64,000 bases of DNA from DATBJJ01 sp036556425 (lineage in GTDB: Bacteria; Acidobacteriota; Vicinamibacteria; Vicinamibacterales; 2-12-FULL-66-21), in the NCBI GenBank assembly GCA_036556425.1, contig DATBJJ010000183.1, positions 20,072-84,071 on the forward strand, read 5' to 3'. The notes beneath the pieces were generated by a model. That model ran no database searches and was not told where the DNA came from. It saw only the letters and a program-made list of their open reading frames with translations. The number at the start of each line of letters is the position of its first letter. Position 1 is the stretch's first letter. This document shows positions 18,839 through 26,569 of the stretch, in pieces. The position numbers were made by a program, and so were the translations under genes.

Positions 18839-19454
18839 CGCGGACGACGTCCGGCTCAAGCCGGACCAGAACACCTTTCGCGCGTCGCATTTTTTCGTGC
18901 TGGCGTCGCTGATGGCCGCGACCGGCGCCGTCATCATGTCGCGTCAGGCGACTCCCGAACGTCTGGTGCTCGTGAGCCTCACCATTGGCGCGGCCGGCCT
19001 TGCCGCGGCCGGTTTCTATCGCATGCTGTCGCCGCTCGTGAGCGACGCCGCACATGTAATGTCCGAGCCGTTGTCCGAACGTGCGCGCGCGGTCGTCGAG
19101 CGCGAGAAGACGCTCGTGCTCCGCGCGTTGAAGGACCTCGAGTTCGATCGCGCGATGGGGAAGGTGTCGCCATCGGACTTCGATCAGATGGCGGCGCGGC
19201 TGCGAGGGCGCGCGCTGTCGCTGATGAAGCAGTTGGACGAGGACGGCACCGGCTATCGCACGATCATCGAGCGCGAGCTGAGCGCGCGTCTCGCCGCGAA
19301 ATCGACCGATCGGTCCGCGCCCGCTGCGCCTGCCGCTGATCCTGCGCCCGTCCGCGCCGCCGGCACGTGCGAATGCGGGACCGTGAACGACGCCGACGCG
19401 CTGTTCTGCAAACGGTGCGGCTCGAAACTCGCCTCCGCTTCGGCCGCGCGATGA
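18816..19454 (+). CDS. CcmI-like membrane protein with C-terminal zinc ribbon
   Basis: 212 aa. Two TM helices (about 25-45 and 50-70) precede a helical region (85-145, VEREKTLVLRALKDLEFD) resembling the linker of CcmI/CycH proteins. After an Ala/Pro-rich stretch comes a C-terminal zinc ribbon, CECG and CKRCG. Its position inside the ccm operon, overlapping ccmF by 23 bp and the next gene by 4 bp (ATGA), argues for a role in cytochrome c maturation or apocytochrome handling. The zinc ribbon would be cytoplasmic if the termini are inside. The function is inferred from context only. Confidence 0.8.
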   Translation: MSSVTSTSADDVRLKPDQNTFRASHFFVLASLMAATGAVIMSRQATPERLVLVSLTIGAAGLAAAGFYRMLSPLVSDAAHVMSEPLSERARAVVEREKTLVLRALKDLEFDRAMGKVSPSDFDQMAARLRGRALSLMKQLDEDGTGYRTIIERELSARLAAKSTDRSAPAAPAADPAPVRAAGTCECGTVNDADALFCKRCGSKLASASAAR

Positions 19455-20674
19455 CATTGATTTCCGCGACGCGCATTCATGGTCTGGTGGCCGCGCTGCT
19501 GATTGCTGCCGCTGCGCCTTCGACCGCTCGCGCGCAGCAGATGCCGGATCCACGAACGATCGCGGGCGTGCCGCTGCCGGTCGGCGACGTCGCGAACGGA
19601 ACGGTTGTCGTGCGTGTCATTCGCGGATCCCTCTCGAACAACATTCCCGATCAAAAGGTCGACCTCCTCGGCGCCGATCGAACAACTCAATCCGTGACGA
19701 CCGACGCGACCGGCCGCGCGCAGTTCACCGGATTGAAGGCCGGACTTCGCGTCACCGCGGTCACGAGCGTCGGCGGCGAGCGGCTGCAATCGCAGGAATT
19801 CGCCGTTCCCGCGACGGGAGGCGTCCGCCTGCTCCTCGTCGCGACCGATCCGGACCAGCAGAAGCAGGCCGAGCGCGATCGAGAGCTCGCGGCGGGACCC
19901 GCGCAGCCGGGAAGCGTTGCGTTGGGCGGTGAGTCGCGGTTCGTGTTCGAGATGGGCGATGGGAGCCTTTCGGTCTTCAATTTGTTCCACGTTCTCAACA
20001 CGGCTCGAACGCCAGTTCAAACCACGCAGCCGATCGTGTTCGACCTTCCACGCGGCGCGACGGGCGCTGCGATGCTGCAGGATTCGTCGCCGCAAGCCGA
20101 GCTCGAGAAGACCCGCGTCGTCGTGAAGGGTCCAATCGCGCCCGGCACGACTGTCGTTCAATTCGCGTATTCGATGCCGTACTCGTCGGACACGCTGCGC
20201 ATCGAACAGAAAGTGCCGGCGCCGCTCGGTCGCGTGATCGTGCTCGCGCAAAAGGTGGGCGACATGCGCCTGTCGTCGCCGAAGCTGAGCGAACAGCGCG
20301 AGATGACCGCGGAAGGGCAGGCGTACATCGTCGCGCAAGGACCGGCGGTCGGAGCGGGCGACACGATCGCGTTCGACTTCTCGAATCTGCCGCACGCGCC
20401 GTTGTGGCCGCGGAACGTCGCGCTGGCGCTGGCGGTCGCGGTGCTCGCCGTTGGCGCGTGGGCGGCGGCCGCACGGCGCGGCGCAGAGCCGTCCGGCGAT
20501 CGCCGGCGGAATCAGCTCGAGACGAAGCGAGGACAGCTCTTCGCGGAGCTGACGGCGGTCGAGCGGCAGCATCGCGAAGGCCGGATCGATCCGCAGCGGT
20601 ACGCGGCGCGCCGCGCGGAGCTCGTCGCGGCGCTCGAGCGCGTCTACGCGGAGATCGATCGTCAGGCCGCGTAA
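19451..20674 (+). CDS. secreted/membrane protein with carboxypeptidase-regulatory-like domain
   Basis: 407 aa. Signal peptide 1-28 (ending ARAQ), beta-sandwich domain about 45-135 of the carboxypeptidase-regulatory type (TDATGRAQFTGLKAG), a second extracytoplasmic beta-rich domain 160-315, one TM helix about 320-340 (NVALALAVAVLAVGAW) and a cytoplasmic coiled coil to the end rich in Glu/Arg (QLETKRGQLFAELTAVE). The ATG at 19451 overlaps the previous stop (ATGA). It lies between ccmF-H and ccmA, so is probably an accessory component of the haem-export/maturation complex in this lineage; no biochemical role can be read directly. Confidence 0.82.
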   Translation: MTLISATRIHGLVAALLIAAAAPSTARAQQMPDPRTIAGVPLPVGDVANGTVVVRVIRGSLSNNIPDQKVDLLGADRTTQSVTTDATGRAQFTGLKAGLRVTAVTSVGGERLQSQEFAVPATGGVRLLLVATDPDQQKQAERDRELAAGPAQPGSVALGGESRFVFEMGDGSLSVFNLFHVLNTARTPVQTTQPIVFDLPRGATGAAMLQDSSPQAELEKTRVVVKGPIAPGTTVVQFAYSMPYSSDTLRIEQKVPAPLGRVIVLAQKVGDMRLSSPKLSEQREMTAEGQAYIVAQGPAVGAGDTIAFDFSNLPHAPLWPRNVALALAVAVLAVGAWAAAARRGAEPSGDRRRNQLETKRGQLFAELTAVERQHREGRIDPQRYAARRAELVAALERVYAEIDRQAA

Positions 20675-20701
20675 GGCGCGGCCGGGCCGATCCCCGGATT
20701 C

Positions 20702-21388
20702 ATGGACTTCACTTCGATCAGCTTCACCGACGTCACGCGCAGTTTCGGCCGGCGGCGTGCGCTGAACCGCGTCTCGTTCGCGTGCAACGCCGGCGATATC
20801 GTCGCGCTGCTCGGGCCGAACGGCGCGGGGAAGTCCACGCTGCTGTCGATTGCCGCGACGCTGCTGCAGCCGTCGAGCGGCCGCGTCGAGTACGGCGGCG
20901 CGCCCGCGCAACCGGATCTTCGCGCGCACATCGGCCTCCTCGCGCACGATTTGTATCTCTATCCCGAGCTGACGGCCGCCGAGAACCTGACGTTCTTCGC
21001 GCGGCTGCACGGCGCTCGGAATCCCGGTGTGCTCGTGCGCGCGGCGCTCGATCGCGCGCAGCTGTCGGATCGCGCGGACGATCCGATCGGCGGATTCTCG
21101 CGCGGGATGCGCCAGCGGCTCGCCCTCGAGCGCGCCCTGCTCCACGATCCGCGACTCGTGCTGCTCGACGAGCCGTTCACGGGGCTCGACGATGCATCGA
21201 CGGAGACGCTCGTGGGACGCATCCGCGCGCTGGGCGCGCGGGGCGCGATCGTGCTGATCGCGACGCACGATCTCGAGATCGTGGACGGATTGATCTCGCG
21301 CGCCGTGATGCTGCGCGAGGGGCGGCTCGTCTCGATCGATTCCGGTCCGGGCACGCTGCGCGAGCGGTTCCGCCGCGCGAGGCACTGA
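20702..21388 (+). CDS. ccmA: CcmA haem exporter ATP-binding subunit
   Basis: 228 aa ABC ATPase. Walker A GPNGAGKST at residues 38-46, the signature loop as FSRGMRQRLALERALL (from 132) in place of LSGGQ, Walker B LVLLDEPFTGLDD (from 152) and a His switch ATHD near 191. With CcmB and CcmC it drives release of holo-CcmE from the CcmC complex. Located 27 bp after the preceding gene and 7 bp before ccmB. Operon context separates it from generic ABC ATPases. Confidence 0.94.
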   Translation: MDFTSISFTDVTRSFGRRRALNRVSFACNAGDIVALLGPNGAGKSTLLSIAATLLQPSSGRVEYGGAPAQPDLRAHIGLLAHDLYLYPELTAAENLTFFARLHGARNPGVLVRAALDRAQLSDRADDPIGGFSRGMRQRLALERALLHDPRLVLLDEPFTGLDDASTETLVGRIRALGARGAIVLIATHDLEIVDGLISRAVMLREGRLVSIDSGPGTLRERFRRARH

Positions 21389-21395
21389 CCGGCCG

Positions 21396-22076
21396 ATGCA
21401 GTTTCTCGCCGCCGCCTGGCTCGTCACCCGAAAGGACCTGCTCATCGAGGTCCGCAGCCGCGAGATCGTCTACACGACGCTGTTCTTCGCCGTGTCGTGC
21501 GCGATCGTCTTCGCGTTCGGGTTCGTGCGCGAGGGGAAAGCCGTCGAGGATGCGGCGGCGGGAATCCTGTGGGTGGCGATTGCGTTCTCGGGAACGCTCG
21601 CGTTGGGCCGCGCGTTCGAGCGCGAGCGGCACAACGAGACGCTCCGCGGATTGTTGATGGCGCCGGTTCCGCGCCCCGCGCTCTACGTCGGCAAGCTCTG
21701 GGGCATCCTGCTGTTGTTGGCCGCGGTCGAGCTCGTGCTCGTGCCGCTCGTTGGCATCATGTTCCAGGCGCCGTTCTTCAAGTACCCTCTGATGCACGCG
21801 GCGCTGATCGCCACAGGGACGATCGGTTTTGCCGCGGTCGGCACGCTGTTCGCGGCGATGCTCGTCCGTACGCGAAGCCGCGACGTGCTGCTCCCGGTGC
21901 TGTTGTATCCCGTCACCGTGCCGGTCATCATCGCCGGCGTGCGGGGCACGGCGGCGCTGCTGCAGACCGAGGTCGACGTCCCCATGGCGCGCGTGTGGCT
22001 CTCGATGCTGATCTTCTTCGACGCTGTGTTCGTCACGCTCGCGCTCTGGACGTTCGAAGCGGTGATGACAGAATAG
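21396..22076 (+). CDS. ccmB: CcmB haem exporter permease
   Basis: 226 aa with six predicted TM helices, the normal size for CcmB. Conserved N-terminal pattern WLVTRKDLLIEVRSRE and the following LFFAVSC helix match the family. It pairs with CcmA as the membrane subunit of the ABC module of System I. A 64-bp gap after its stop contains a GGTTCACG tandem array before ccmC. Confidence 0.94.
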   Translation: MQFLAAAWLVTRKDLLIEVRSREIVYTTLFFAVSCAIVFAFGFVREGKAVEDAAAGILWVAIAFSGTLALGRAFERERHNETLRGLLMAPVPRPALYVGKLWGILLLLAAVELVLVPLVGIMFQAPFFKYPLMHAALIATGTIGFAAVGTLFAAMLVRTRSRDVLLPVLLYPVTVPVIIAGVRGTAALLQTEVDVPMARVWLSMLIFFDAVFVTLALWTFEAVMTE

Positions 22077-22079
22077 ACA

Positions 22080-22136
22080 CAGGTTCACGGGTTCACGAGT
22101 TCACGGGTTCACGGGTTCACGGGTTCACGGGTTCAT
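22080..22136 (+). repeat. GGTTCACG short tandem array
   Basis: Seven consecutive copies of an 8-bp unit GGTTCACG (one GAGTTCAC variant) fill the space between ccmB and ccmC. Unlike most other arrays in the window, no inverted arm is visible. It carries no obvious Shine-Dalgarno for ccmC, whose ATG starts five bases later. Confidence 0.9.
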
Positions 22137-22140
22137 ATCA

Positions 22141-22797
22141 ATGATGAAGCGTATGCCTCTGTGGATTGCCCTGCTCGCGGCGATGTTCGTGATTGCGCCG
22201 GTGATGATCGTTCGCGCGCCGTACGAATCGACGATGGGGTTGGTGCAGAAGATTTTCTATTTTCACTTCCCGTCGTGGATGGCGATGTTCCTCGCGGTGT
22301 TCGTGTCGGGCGCGGCGAGCGTGATCTTTCTCGCGACGCGAAGCAAGCGCGCCGATGCGATCGCGGTGTCGTCGGCGGAGCTCGTCGTCGTGTTCGGGCT
22401 GATCGGCCTGCTGACGGGACCGCTGTGGGGCATCAAGGCGTGGGGCGTGTGGTGGTCGTGGGACGCGCGCGGCACGTCCGCGCTCGTGCTGTGGTTGATC
22501 TTCCAGTCGTACCTCTTGCTGCGGCGGTTCGGCGGTCCGGGATCGGAGCGGCTCGCGGCCGCGGTTGCGTTGTTCGGGATGTGCAACGTGCCGTTCGTGT
22601 ATTGGTCCGTGAACCTGTGGCGCACGCTGCACCCGAAGACGACCGTCGTCTCGAGCCTGCCCATGACGATGGGCACGCCGCTGTGGTTCAGCACCGTGGC
22701 GTTTCTCGGGTTGCTCGGCGTGCTGATCGCGTTGCGGCTGCGTCTGGAGTACAGGCGCGCGGAGCTCGACGCGATTCATCTGGAATTGGACAATTGA
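22141..22797 (+). CDS. ccmC: CcmC haem-handling protein
   Basis: 218 aa, six TM helices. The tryptophan-rich WGVWWSWDARGTS motif (about residues 101-113) and flanking conserved His residues (FHFPSW near 41 and the region before NLWRTLHP) define CcmC, which loads haem onto CcmE. The start could be ATG 22141 or the adjacent ATG 22144. Translation initiates directly after a tandem repeat array, so expression may be tuned by repeat number. Followed by the ccmD-like gene after 31 bp. Confidence 0.95.
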   Translation: MMKRMPLWIALLAAMFVIAPVMIVRAPYESTMGLVQKIFYFHFPSWMAMFLAVFVSGAASVIFLATRSKRADAIAVSSAELVVVFGLIGLLTGPLWGIKAWGVWWSWDARGTSALVLWLIFQSYLLLRRFGGPGSERLAAAVALFGMCNVPFVYWSVNLWRTLHPKTTVVSSLPMTMGTPLWFSTVAFLGLLGVLIALRLRLEYRRAELDAIHLELDN

Positions 22798-22828
22798 TCG
22801 CAGATCAGAATTGCGGATTGAGGGAACT

Positions 22829-23116
22829 ATGCGGCGATTCCTGTTGTTGACTCTTCTGGTGATCGGGCCGGCGATCTCGGCGCAGCAACCGCCGGCGCAG
22901 CCGCCGCCAACGACCGCGGCGCAGGATGGCTTCGTGCCGATCGATCAGCTCGCGAAGAAGGAAGAGATGCCCGCGGCGCCGCTCGTCATGGCGGCATACG
23001 CGGTCGCATGGCTCGTGATCTTCGGCTACGTGTGGTCGTTGTGGCGGCGGCTGCACAAAGTGGAGGTCGAGATCGCCGACGTCGCGCGCCGCGTCGCGAG
23101 CGGGAGCAAACGGTGA
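22829..23116 (+). CDS. ccmD: CcmD-like small membrane protein
   Basis: 95 aa. A signal-like helix (1-18) and Pro-rich linker precede one TM segment (about 53-74, VMAAYAVAWLVIFGYVWSLW) and a charged tail RRLHKVEVEIADV. The YxVAWxxxFxYxxxLxRR pattern is that of CcmD, which tethers CcmC to the CcmAB module. The ATG at 22829 has GAGGGAA 4-10 nt upstream, so the longer upstream start at 22811 is rejected. It is longer than proteobacterial CcmD because of the N-terminal hydrophobic extension. Confidence 0.85.
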   Translation: MRRFLLLTLLVIGPAISAQQPPAQPPPTTAAQDGFVPIDQLAKKEEMPAAPLVMAAYAVAWLVIFGYVWSLWRRLHKVEVEIADVARRVASGSKR

Positions 23117-23262
23117 ACTTCGGCAACATGACCTCGGCGCACTTCATCTTCATCCCCGCGGTGCTGCTCGTGGGGATCGTCATCGGATGGGTGCTCGGCT
23201 CGCGCGCCGCCGCGGATGCGTACGCGGTGGAGTTGAGGAGGAGGGAAGAGCGAAAGAAATGA
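23113..23262 (+). CDS. small single-TM protein at end of ccm operon
   Basis: 49 aa starting with GTG in a GTGA overlap with the ccmD-like stop (ATG 23128 is an internal alternative). One TM helix (IFIPAVLLVGIVIGWVLG) followed by a charged tail ending EERKK. The overlap and shared strand argue that it is translated with the ccm operon; the function is unknown. A CGGGATC foldback array starts right after the stop. Confidence 0.7.
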   Translation: MNFGNMTSAHFIFIPAVLLVGIVIGWVLGSRAAADAYAVELRRREERKK

Positions 23263-23263
23263 G

Positions 23264-23371
23264 CCGGGATCCGGGATCCGGGATCCGGGATTCGGAAAAC
23301 AGCAGATCAAGGCCGCGCGAATGAGCTCTGCAGGATCTTCCGGATCCCGCATCCCGGATCCCGGATCCCGA
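23264..23371. repeat. CGGGATC foldback array
   Basis: About four heptamer units of CCGGGAT in one orientation at 23264-23291, an approximately 50-bp spacer, then inverted units (ATCCCGG) at 23345-23371. It lies exactly between two convergent genes, where it could act as a bidirectional terminator, although neither arm is followed by a T run. The same unit reappears at 36761-36781. Confidence 0.88.
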
Positions 23372-23374
23372 CTC

Positions 23375-24115
23375 TTATCTCCCCACCGTCAATCTGTTCG
23401 CGAGGCTCGCGGGAAGACCGGCGCCGAGAATGCGCCGTTGGGCGGCGTCGACGGGATATGCGACGCGGATGAGCGTGAGCGACATCGCGTCCGAATCGTA
23501 GATGCCATACGCGGCGCGCGGATCGCCGTCGCGCGGCTGGCCGACCGATCCCGCATTGATCAAGTAGCGCGCGCCGGGATGGAGCGCGAGCGGCGCGGCA
23601 CCGTTTCCCTCCGGCACGAACCCGTCGAACATCTCGTGTTCGTAGTGGAACACCACGGGCAGATGCGTGTGCGCGAACAGGCACACGGGCCGGCTGCTCG
23701 CCGCGAGCGCACGCAGCGCATCGTCGCCGTCGAAGATGTAGTGATCCTCGTCGAACGGCGCGCCGTGGCAGATCTCGACGTGGCCGTCGATGCTCGTCGG
23801 TCCCATCGGCAGGTCCCGCAGGTACTGGCGGTTCTCGGGCGTGAGCGTCTCGTGGGTCCACGACGCGGCGACGCGCGCGACGTGGTTGAAGTTGCTGCCG
23901 TCCTCGAGGCCGCACGCGGCCTTGTCGTGATTGCCCCGGATGATCGCGATTGGATTCAGTCCGCGGATGCGATCGATGACCTCGTTCGGCGAGGCGCCGT
24001 AGCCGACCAGATCGCCGAGCACGAGGACGCGATCCCACCCGCCGGCCGCCGTCTCCAGGACCGTCTCGAGCGCGTCGAGGTTCGCGTGAATGTCGGCGAT
24101 CGTCAGATAGCGCAC
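23375..24115 (-). CDS. metallophosphoesterase (YfcE/MJ0936-like)
   Basis: 246 aa calcineurin-like phosphoesterase. Metal-binding motifs in order: DIHAN near residue 8, GDLVGYG near 35, GNHDKA near 60, the HGAP motif around 120 and AHTHLPV near 160. Such proteins hydrolyse phosphodiesters or phosphomonoesters; the substrate is not predictable here. GTG 24115 (VRYLTIADIHANLD) was chosen because it begins at the conserved first strand; no better in-frame start is present. It lies 17 bp after aroK on the same strand, so probably in the aroA-aroK operon. Confidence 0.9.
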   Translation of the reverse strand: MRYLTIADIHANLDALETVLETAAGGWDRVLVLGDLVGYGASPNEVIDRIRGLNPIAIIRGNHDKAACGLEDGSNFNHVARVAASWTHETLTPENRQYLRDLPMGPTSIDGHVEICHGAPFDEDHYIFDGDDALRALAASSRPVCLFAHTHLPVVFHYEHEMFDGFVPEGNGAAPLALHPGARYLINAGSVGQPRDGDPRAAYGIYDSDAMSLTLIRVAYPVDAAQRRILGAGLPASLANRLTVGR

Positions 24116-24132
24116 GAAAGTAGAGTGGCAGA

Positions 24133-24636
24133 TCAGGAAATCGACAGCTGGTCCGCGATCCGTTCGGCGATCTCGTCGGCGGAGGCGGTGCCCACCTCGA
24201 TGCGGAGATGCGCGAGGCCGTACGCGGCGCGGCGCGACGCGAAGAGCCGTTCCATCTGCGCGCGATCGGCGGCGAGCGGCCGCCGCCCGTCCGCCGGGAT
24301 GCGCGCGAGCACGACGTCGATCGGCACGTCGAGCCAGACCGACAGGCCGTCCATGTTGATGGCGCCGCGATTGTCGGGCTCCACGAACGTACCTCCGCCG
24401 GTGGCGACGACGACGTGCCGCAAGGGCAGCAGCACTTTCAGAATCTCTCGCTCGACCGTTCGAAAATACGGTTCGCCCGCCTTCGCGAAGATCTCGGCGA
24501 CCGGCCGCCGCTCGCGCGCCTCGATCAGCTCGTCCACGTCCTCGGCGCGCCACCCGAGCCGGCCCGCCAGGGCGTGCGCTACCGTGGTTTTTCCTGCGGC
24601 CATGAACCCGACCAGGTAGATCTTGTCCGCCGTCAC
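24133..24636 (-). CDS. aroK: shikimate kinase
   Basis: 167 aa. Phosphorylates shikimate to shikimate-3-phosphate with ATP in aromatic amino acid biosynthesis, directly upstream of the AroA reaction. Walker A GFMAAGKTT at 10-18, substrate-binding acidic pair DVDELIE at 33-39, Arg near 59 (YFRTVE), the GGG motif 80-82 and lid Arg (ADGRRPLA). The GTG start forms a GTGA overlap with the aroA stop, so the two pathway enzymes are translationally coupled. Length matches AroK. Confidence 0.94.
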   Translation of the reverse strand: MTADKIYLVGFMAAGKTTVAHALAGRLGWRAEDVDELIEARERRPVAEIFAKAGEPYFRTVEREILKVLLPLRHVVVATGGGTFVEPDNRGAINMDGLSVWLDVPIDVVLARIPADGRRPLAADRAQMERLFASRRAAYGLAHLRIEVGTASADEIAERIADQLSIS

Positions 24637-25931
24637 CGCGTGAGCCGCTCGAGCGCCTCGAAGAATCCCGGATACGAGACGTTCACCGACGACGCGCCGA
24701 GAATCGTCGTGCGCGACGCCGCGCGAGTCGCGGCGAGCGCGAACGCCATCGCGAGCCGATGATCGCCGGCCGCGTCGACGGTTCCGCCGGAGAGCGGCCG
24801 CGCGGTCAATCGGAATCCGTCCGGGGATTCGTCGACGGCCGCGCCGAGACCGCGAAACCCGTTCGCGAGACACGTGATGCGATCGCTTTCCTTGACGCGA
24901 AGCTCGGCGGCGCCGCGGACGGTCATCTCAGCACCCGCCGGCAGCATGGCGCCAAGCGCGGCAAGCGCGGGAATCTCGTCGATCATCAGCGGAACCTCGG
25001 CCGGCGCGATCTCGAAGCTGCGCGGCGATCCATACGCCACGCGAATGCGCCCGACGGGTTCACCCGCATCCTCGTTTTCCCTCGTCATGTCGACGATCGC
25101 GCCCGCGCGGCGGACGACGTCCAACATGGCGGTGCGCGTCGGGTTGACCCCCACGCCTTCGATCTCGATCTCCGCCCCCGGGGTGCCAGCGGCGAGCGCC
25201 AGCCAGAACGCCGCGCTCGAGACGTCTCCCGGCACCACCAGATCGCGCGCGCTCAACCGCTGGCCGCCGGCAATCCGAATCGACCCTCCACCCGACTGCA
25301 CGCCGACGCCGAACGCGCGCAAGGCGCGCTCCGTATGATCCCGCGTGCCGACGGACTCGATCACCGTCGTCTCGCCATCCGCCTGCAGGCCCGCGAGGAG
25401 CACCGCGCTCTTGACCTGCGCGCTGGGAACCTCCGGCCGGTGCGTGATGGCGCGGAGCCGCGCGCCGTCGATCGTGAGCGGCGGGCGTCCGTCGTGCGAT
25501 GCGATCGAGGCGCCCATCTGGGTCAGGGGGCCGATCACGCGCTTCATCGGACGGCGCGCGAGCGATTCGTCCCCGCCGAGAATCGTCCGGAACGGGTGCG
25601 CGGCGACGATGCCGGCGAGGAGACGCATCGAGGTGCCGGAGTTCGCCGCGTCGAGGGGCTGGCGCGGCGCGGTCAGGCCGTTGATGCCGCGGCCCACAAT
25701 CCGCACGTCGCCGTTGGTCTGCTCGATCTCGACGCCGAGCGCGCGCAGGCAGTCGAGCGTCGCGAGGCAATCGGCGCCGGTCAGATAGCCGTGAATATGT
25801 GAGACGCCGTCGGCCAAAGCGGCGAGCATCGCGTAGCGATGCGAGATCGATTTGTCTCCGGGAACGCGAACGCGGCCGGCGGCACGGGCAGCCGGCTCGA
25901 TTGTTGCCGCGTCGGCGGACGCGTGGCTCAT
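24633..25931 (-). CDS. aroA: 3-phosphoshikimate 1-carboxyvinyltransferase (EPSP synthase)
   Basis: 432 aa. Transfers enolpyruvyl from PEP to shikimate-3-phosphate. Conserved PGDKSISHR at 24-32 (Lys27), ANSGTSMRLLAG, GDESLARRPMKR and the C-terminal VKESDRI and DHRLAM motifs are intact. ATG 25931 matches family length; an extended -10 (TGTTATAGT, hexamer at 25944-25939) ends only 7 nt before it and no Shine-Dalgarno is seen, so the mRNA may be leaderless. First gene of an aroA-aroK-phosphoesterase operon. Confidence 0.95.
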   Translation of the reverse strand: MSHASADAATIEPAARAAGRVRVPGDKSISHRYAMLAALADGVSHIHGYLTGADCLATLDCLRALGVEIEQTNGDVRIVGRGINGLTAPRQPLDAANSGTSMRLLAGIVAAHPFRTILGGDESLARRPMKRVIGPLTQMGASIASHDGRPPLTIDGARLRAITHRPEVPSAQVKSAVLLAGLQADGETTVIESVGTRDHTERALRAFGVGVQSGGGSIRIAGGQRLSARDLVVPGDVSSAAFWLALAAGTPGAEIEIEGVGVNPTRTAMLDVVRRAGAIVDMTRENEDAGEPVGRIRVAYGSPRSFEIAPAEVPLMIDEIPALAALGAMLPAGAEMTVRGAAELRVKESDRITCLANGFRGLGAAVDESPDGFRLTARPLSGGTVDAAGDHRLAMAFALAATRAASRTTILGASSVNVSYPGFFEALERLTR

Positions 25932-25938
25932 GTTCCGC

Positions 25939-25944
25939 ACTATA
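25939..25944 (-). promoter_or_regulatory. extended -10 element for aroA
   Basis: TATAGT preceded by TGT on the minus strand. It lies 7 nt upstream of the aroA ATG, placing the expected start of transcription at or within a base or two of the start codon. No convincing -35 hexamer was found. Confidence 0.45.
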
Positions 25945-26125
25945 ACATCTGGCGTGCGCTCGGAATTGGGGCGAGTCGCGGGGTGAACCCACGATCTGGG
26001 GCCCGCACTCGCGCTTCGGAGGAAATCCGGTTTAGAATGTTGACCACCCGCGTGTCGGTCAAGCCTGCTGATTCCATCGTTTCCGCCGCGTGCCGACAGT
26101 CTGGCGCAGGTGACGCCCAAGCCGC

Positions 26126-26569
26126 ATGCTGACGCGCGGCGGCACCGTCAGGCTGCAGATCCACAGTAACTTCGAGATGCTGGACTTCGTCCAGATCGTC
26201 TGCGACCGCATGGCGCAGCTCGGCGGCCTCGACGAAGACGCGGTGCATTGGATCGGCGTCGCCGTGCGCGAGTCGGTCATCAACGCCATCAAACACGGCA
26301 ATCGCGAAGACCTCCGCAAGCTGGTGACCGTCGAGTTCACGTTCACGCCGACCGCCGCGCCGTTGGAGCTCATCGTGCGCGTCCTCGATCAGGGCGAGGG
26401 GTTCGATCCCGGGGAGATCGCCGACCCGCTCGCGCCCGAGAATCTGCTCAAGGCCAGCGGCCGCGGCATCTTCTTCATGCGAAGCTTCATGGACGACGTG
26501 ACGATCAAGCGCGCGTCCGAGGGCGGCATGGAAGTTCGCATGGTCAAGAAGCTGTCGTCCGGTGGCTGA
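26126..26569 (+). CDS. RsbW-type anti-sigma/serine kinase ATPase
   Basis: 147 aa GHKL-fold ATP-binding protein of the RsbW/SpoIIAB class. N box ESVINAIKHGN (about 50-60), G1 box DQGEGFDPGE (about 94-103) and G2-like ASGRGIFFMRSFMD (about 113-126) are visible. Family members phosphorylate an STAS anti-sigma antagonist and bind a sigma factor; no partner of either type is adjacent. The ATG follows an approximately 85-nt region with a TAGAAT hexamer at 26033-26038. Overlaps the next gene by 8 bp. Confidence 0.9.
   Translation: MLTRGGTVRLQIHSNFEMLDFVQIVCDRMAQLGGLDEDAVHWIGVAVRESVINAIKHGNREDLRKLVTVEFTFTPTAAPLELIVRVLDQGEGFDPGEIADPLAPENLLKASGRGIFFMRSFMDDVTIKRASEGGMEVRMVKKLSSGG

Noticed and set aside
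15917..18937. 1006-codon antisense frame over ccmE-ccmF
   Set aside because: The plus strand carries unmistakable CcmE and CcmF-CcmH; the antisense product is extreme in Arg, His and Glu.
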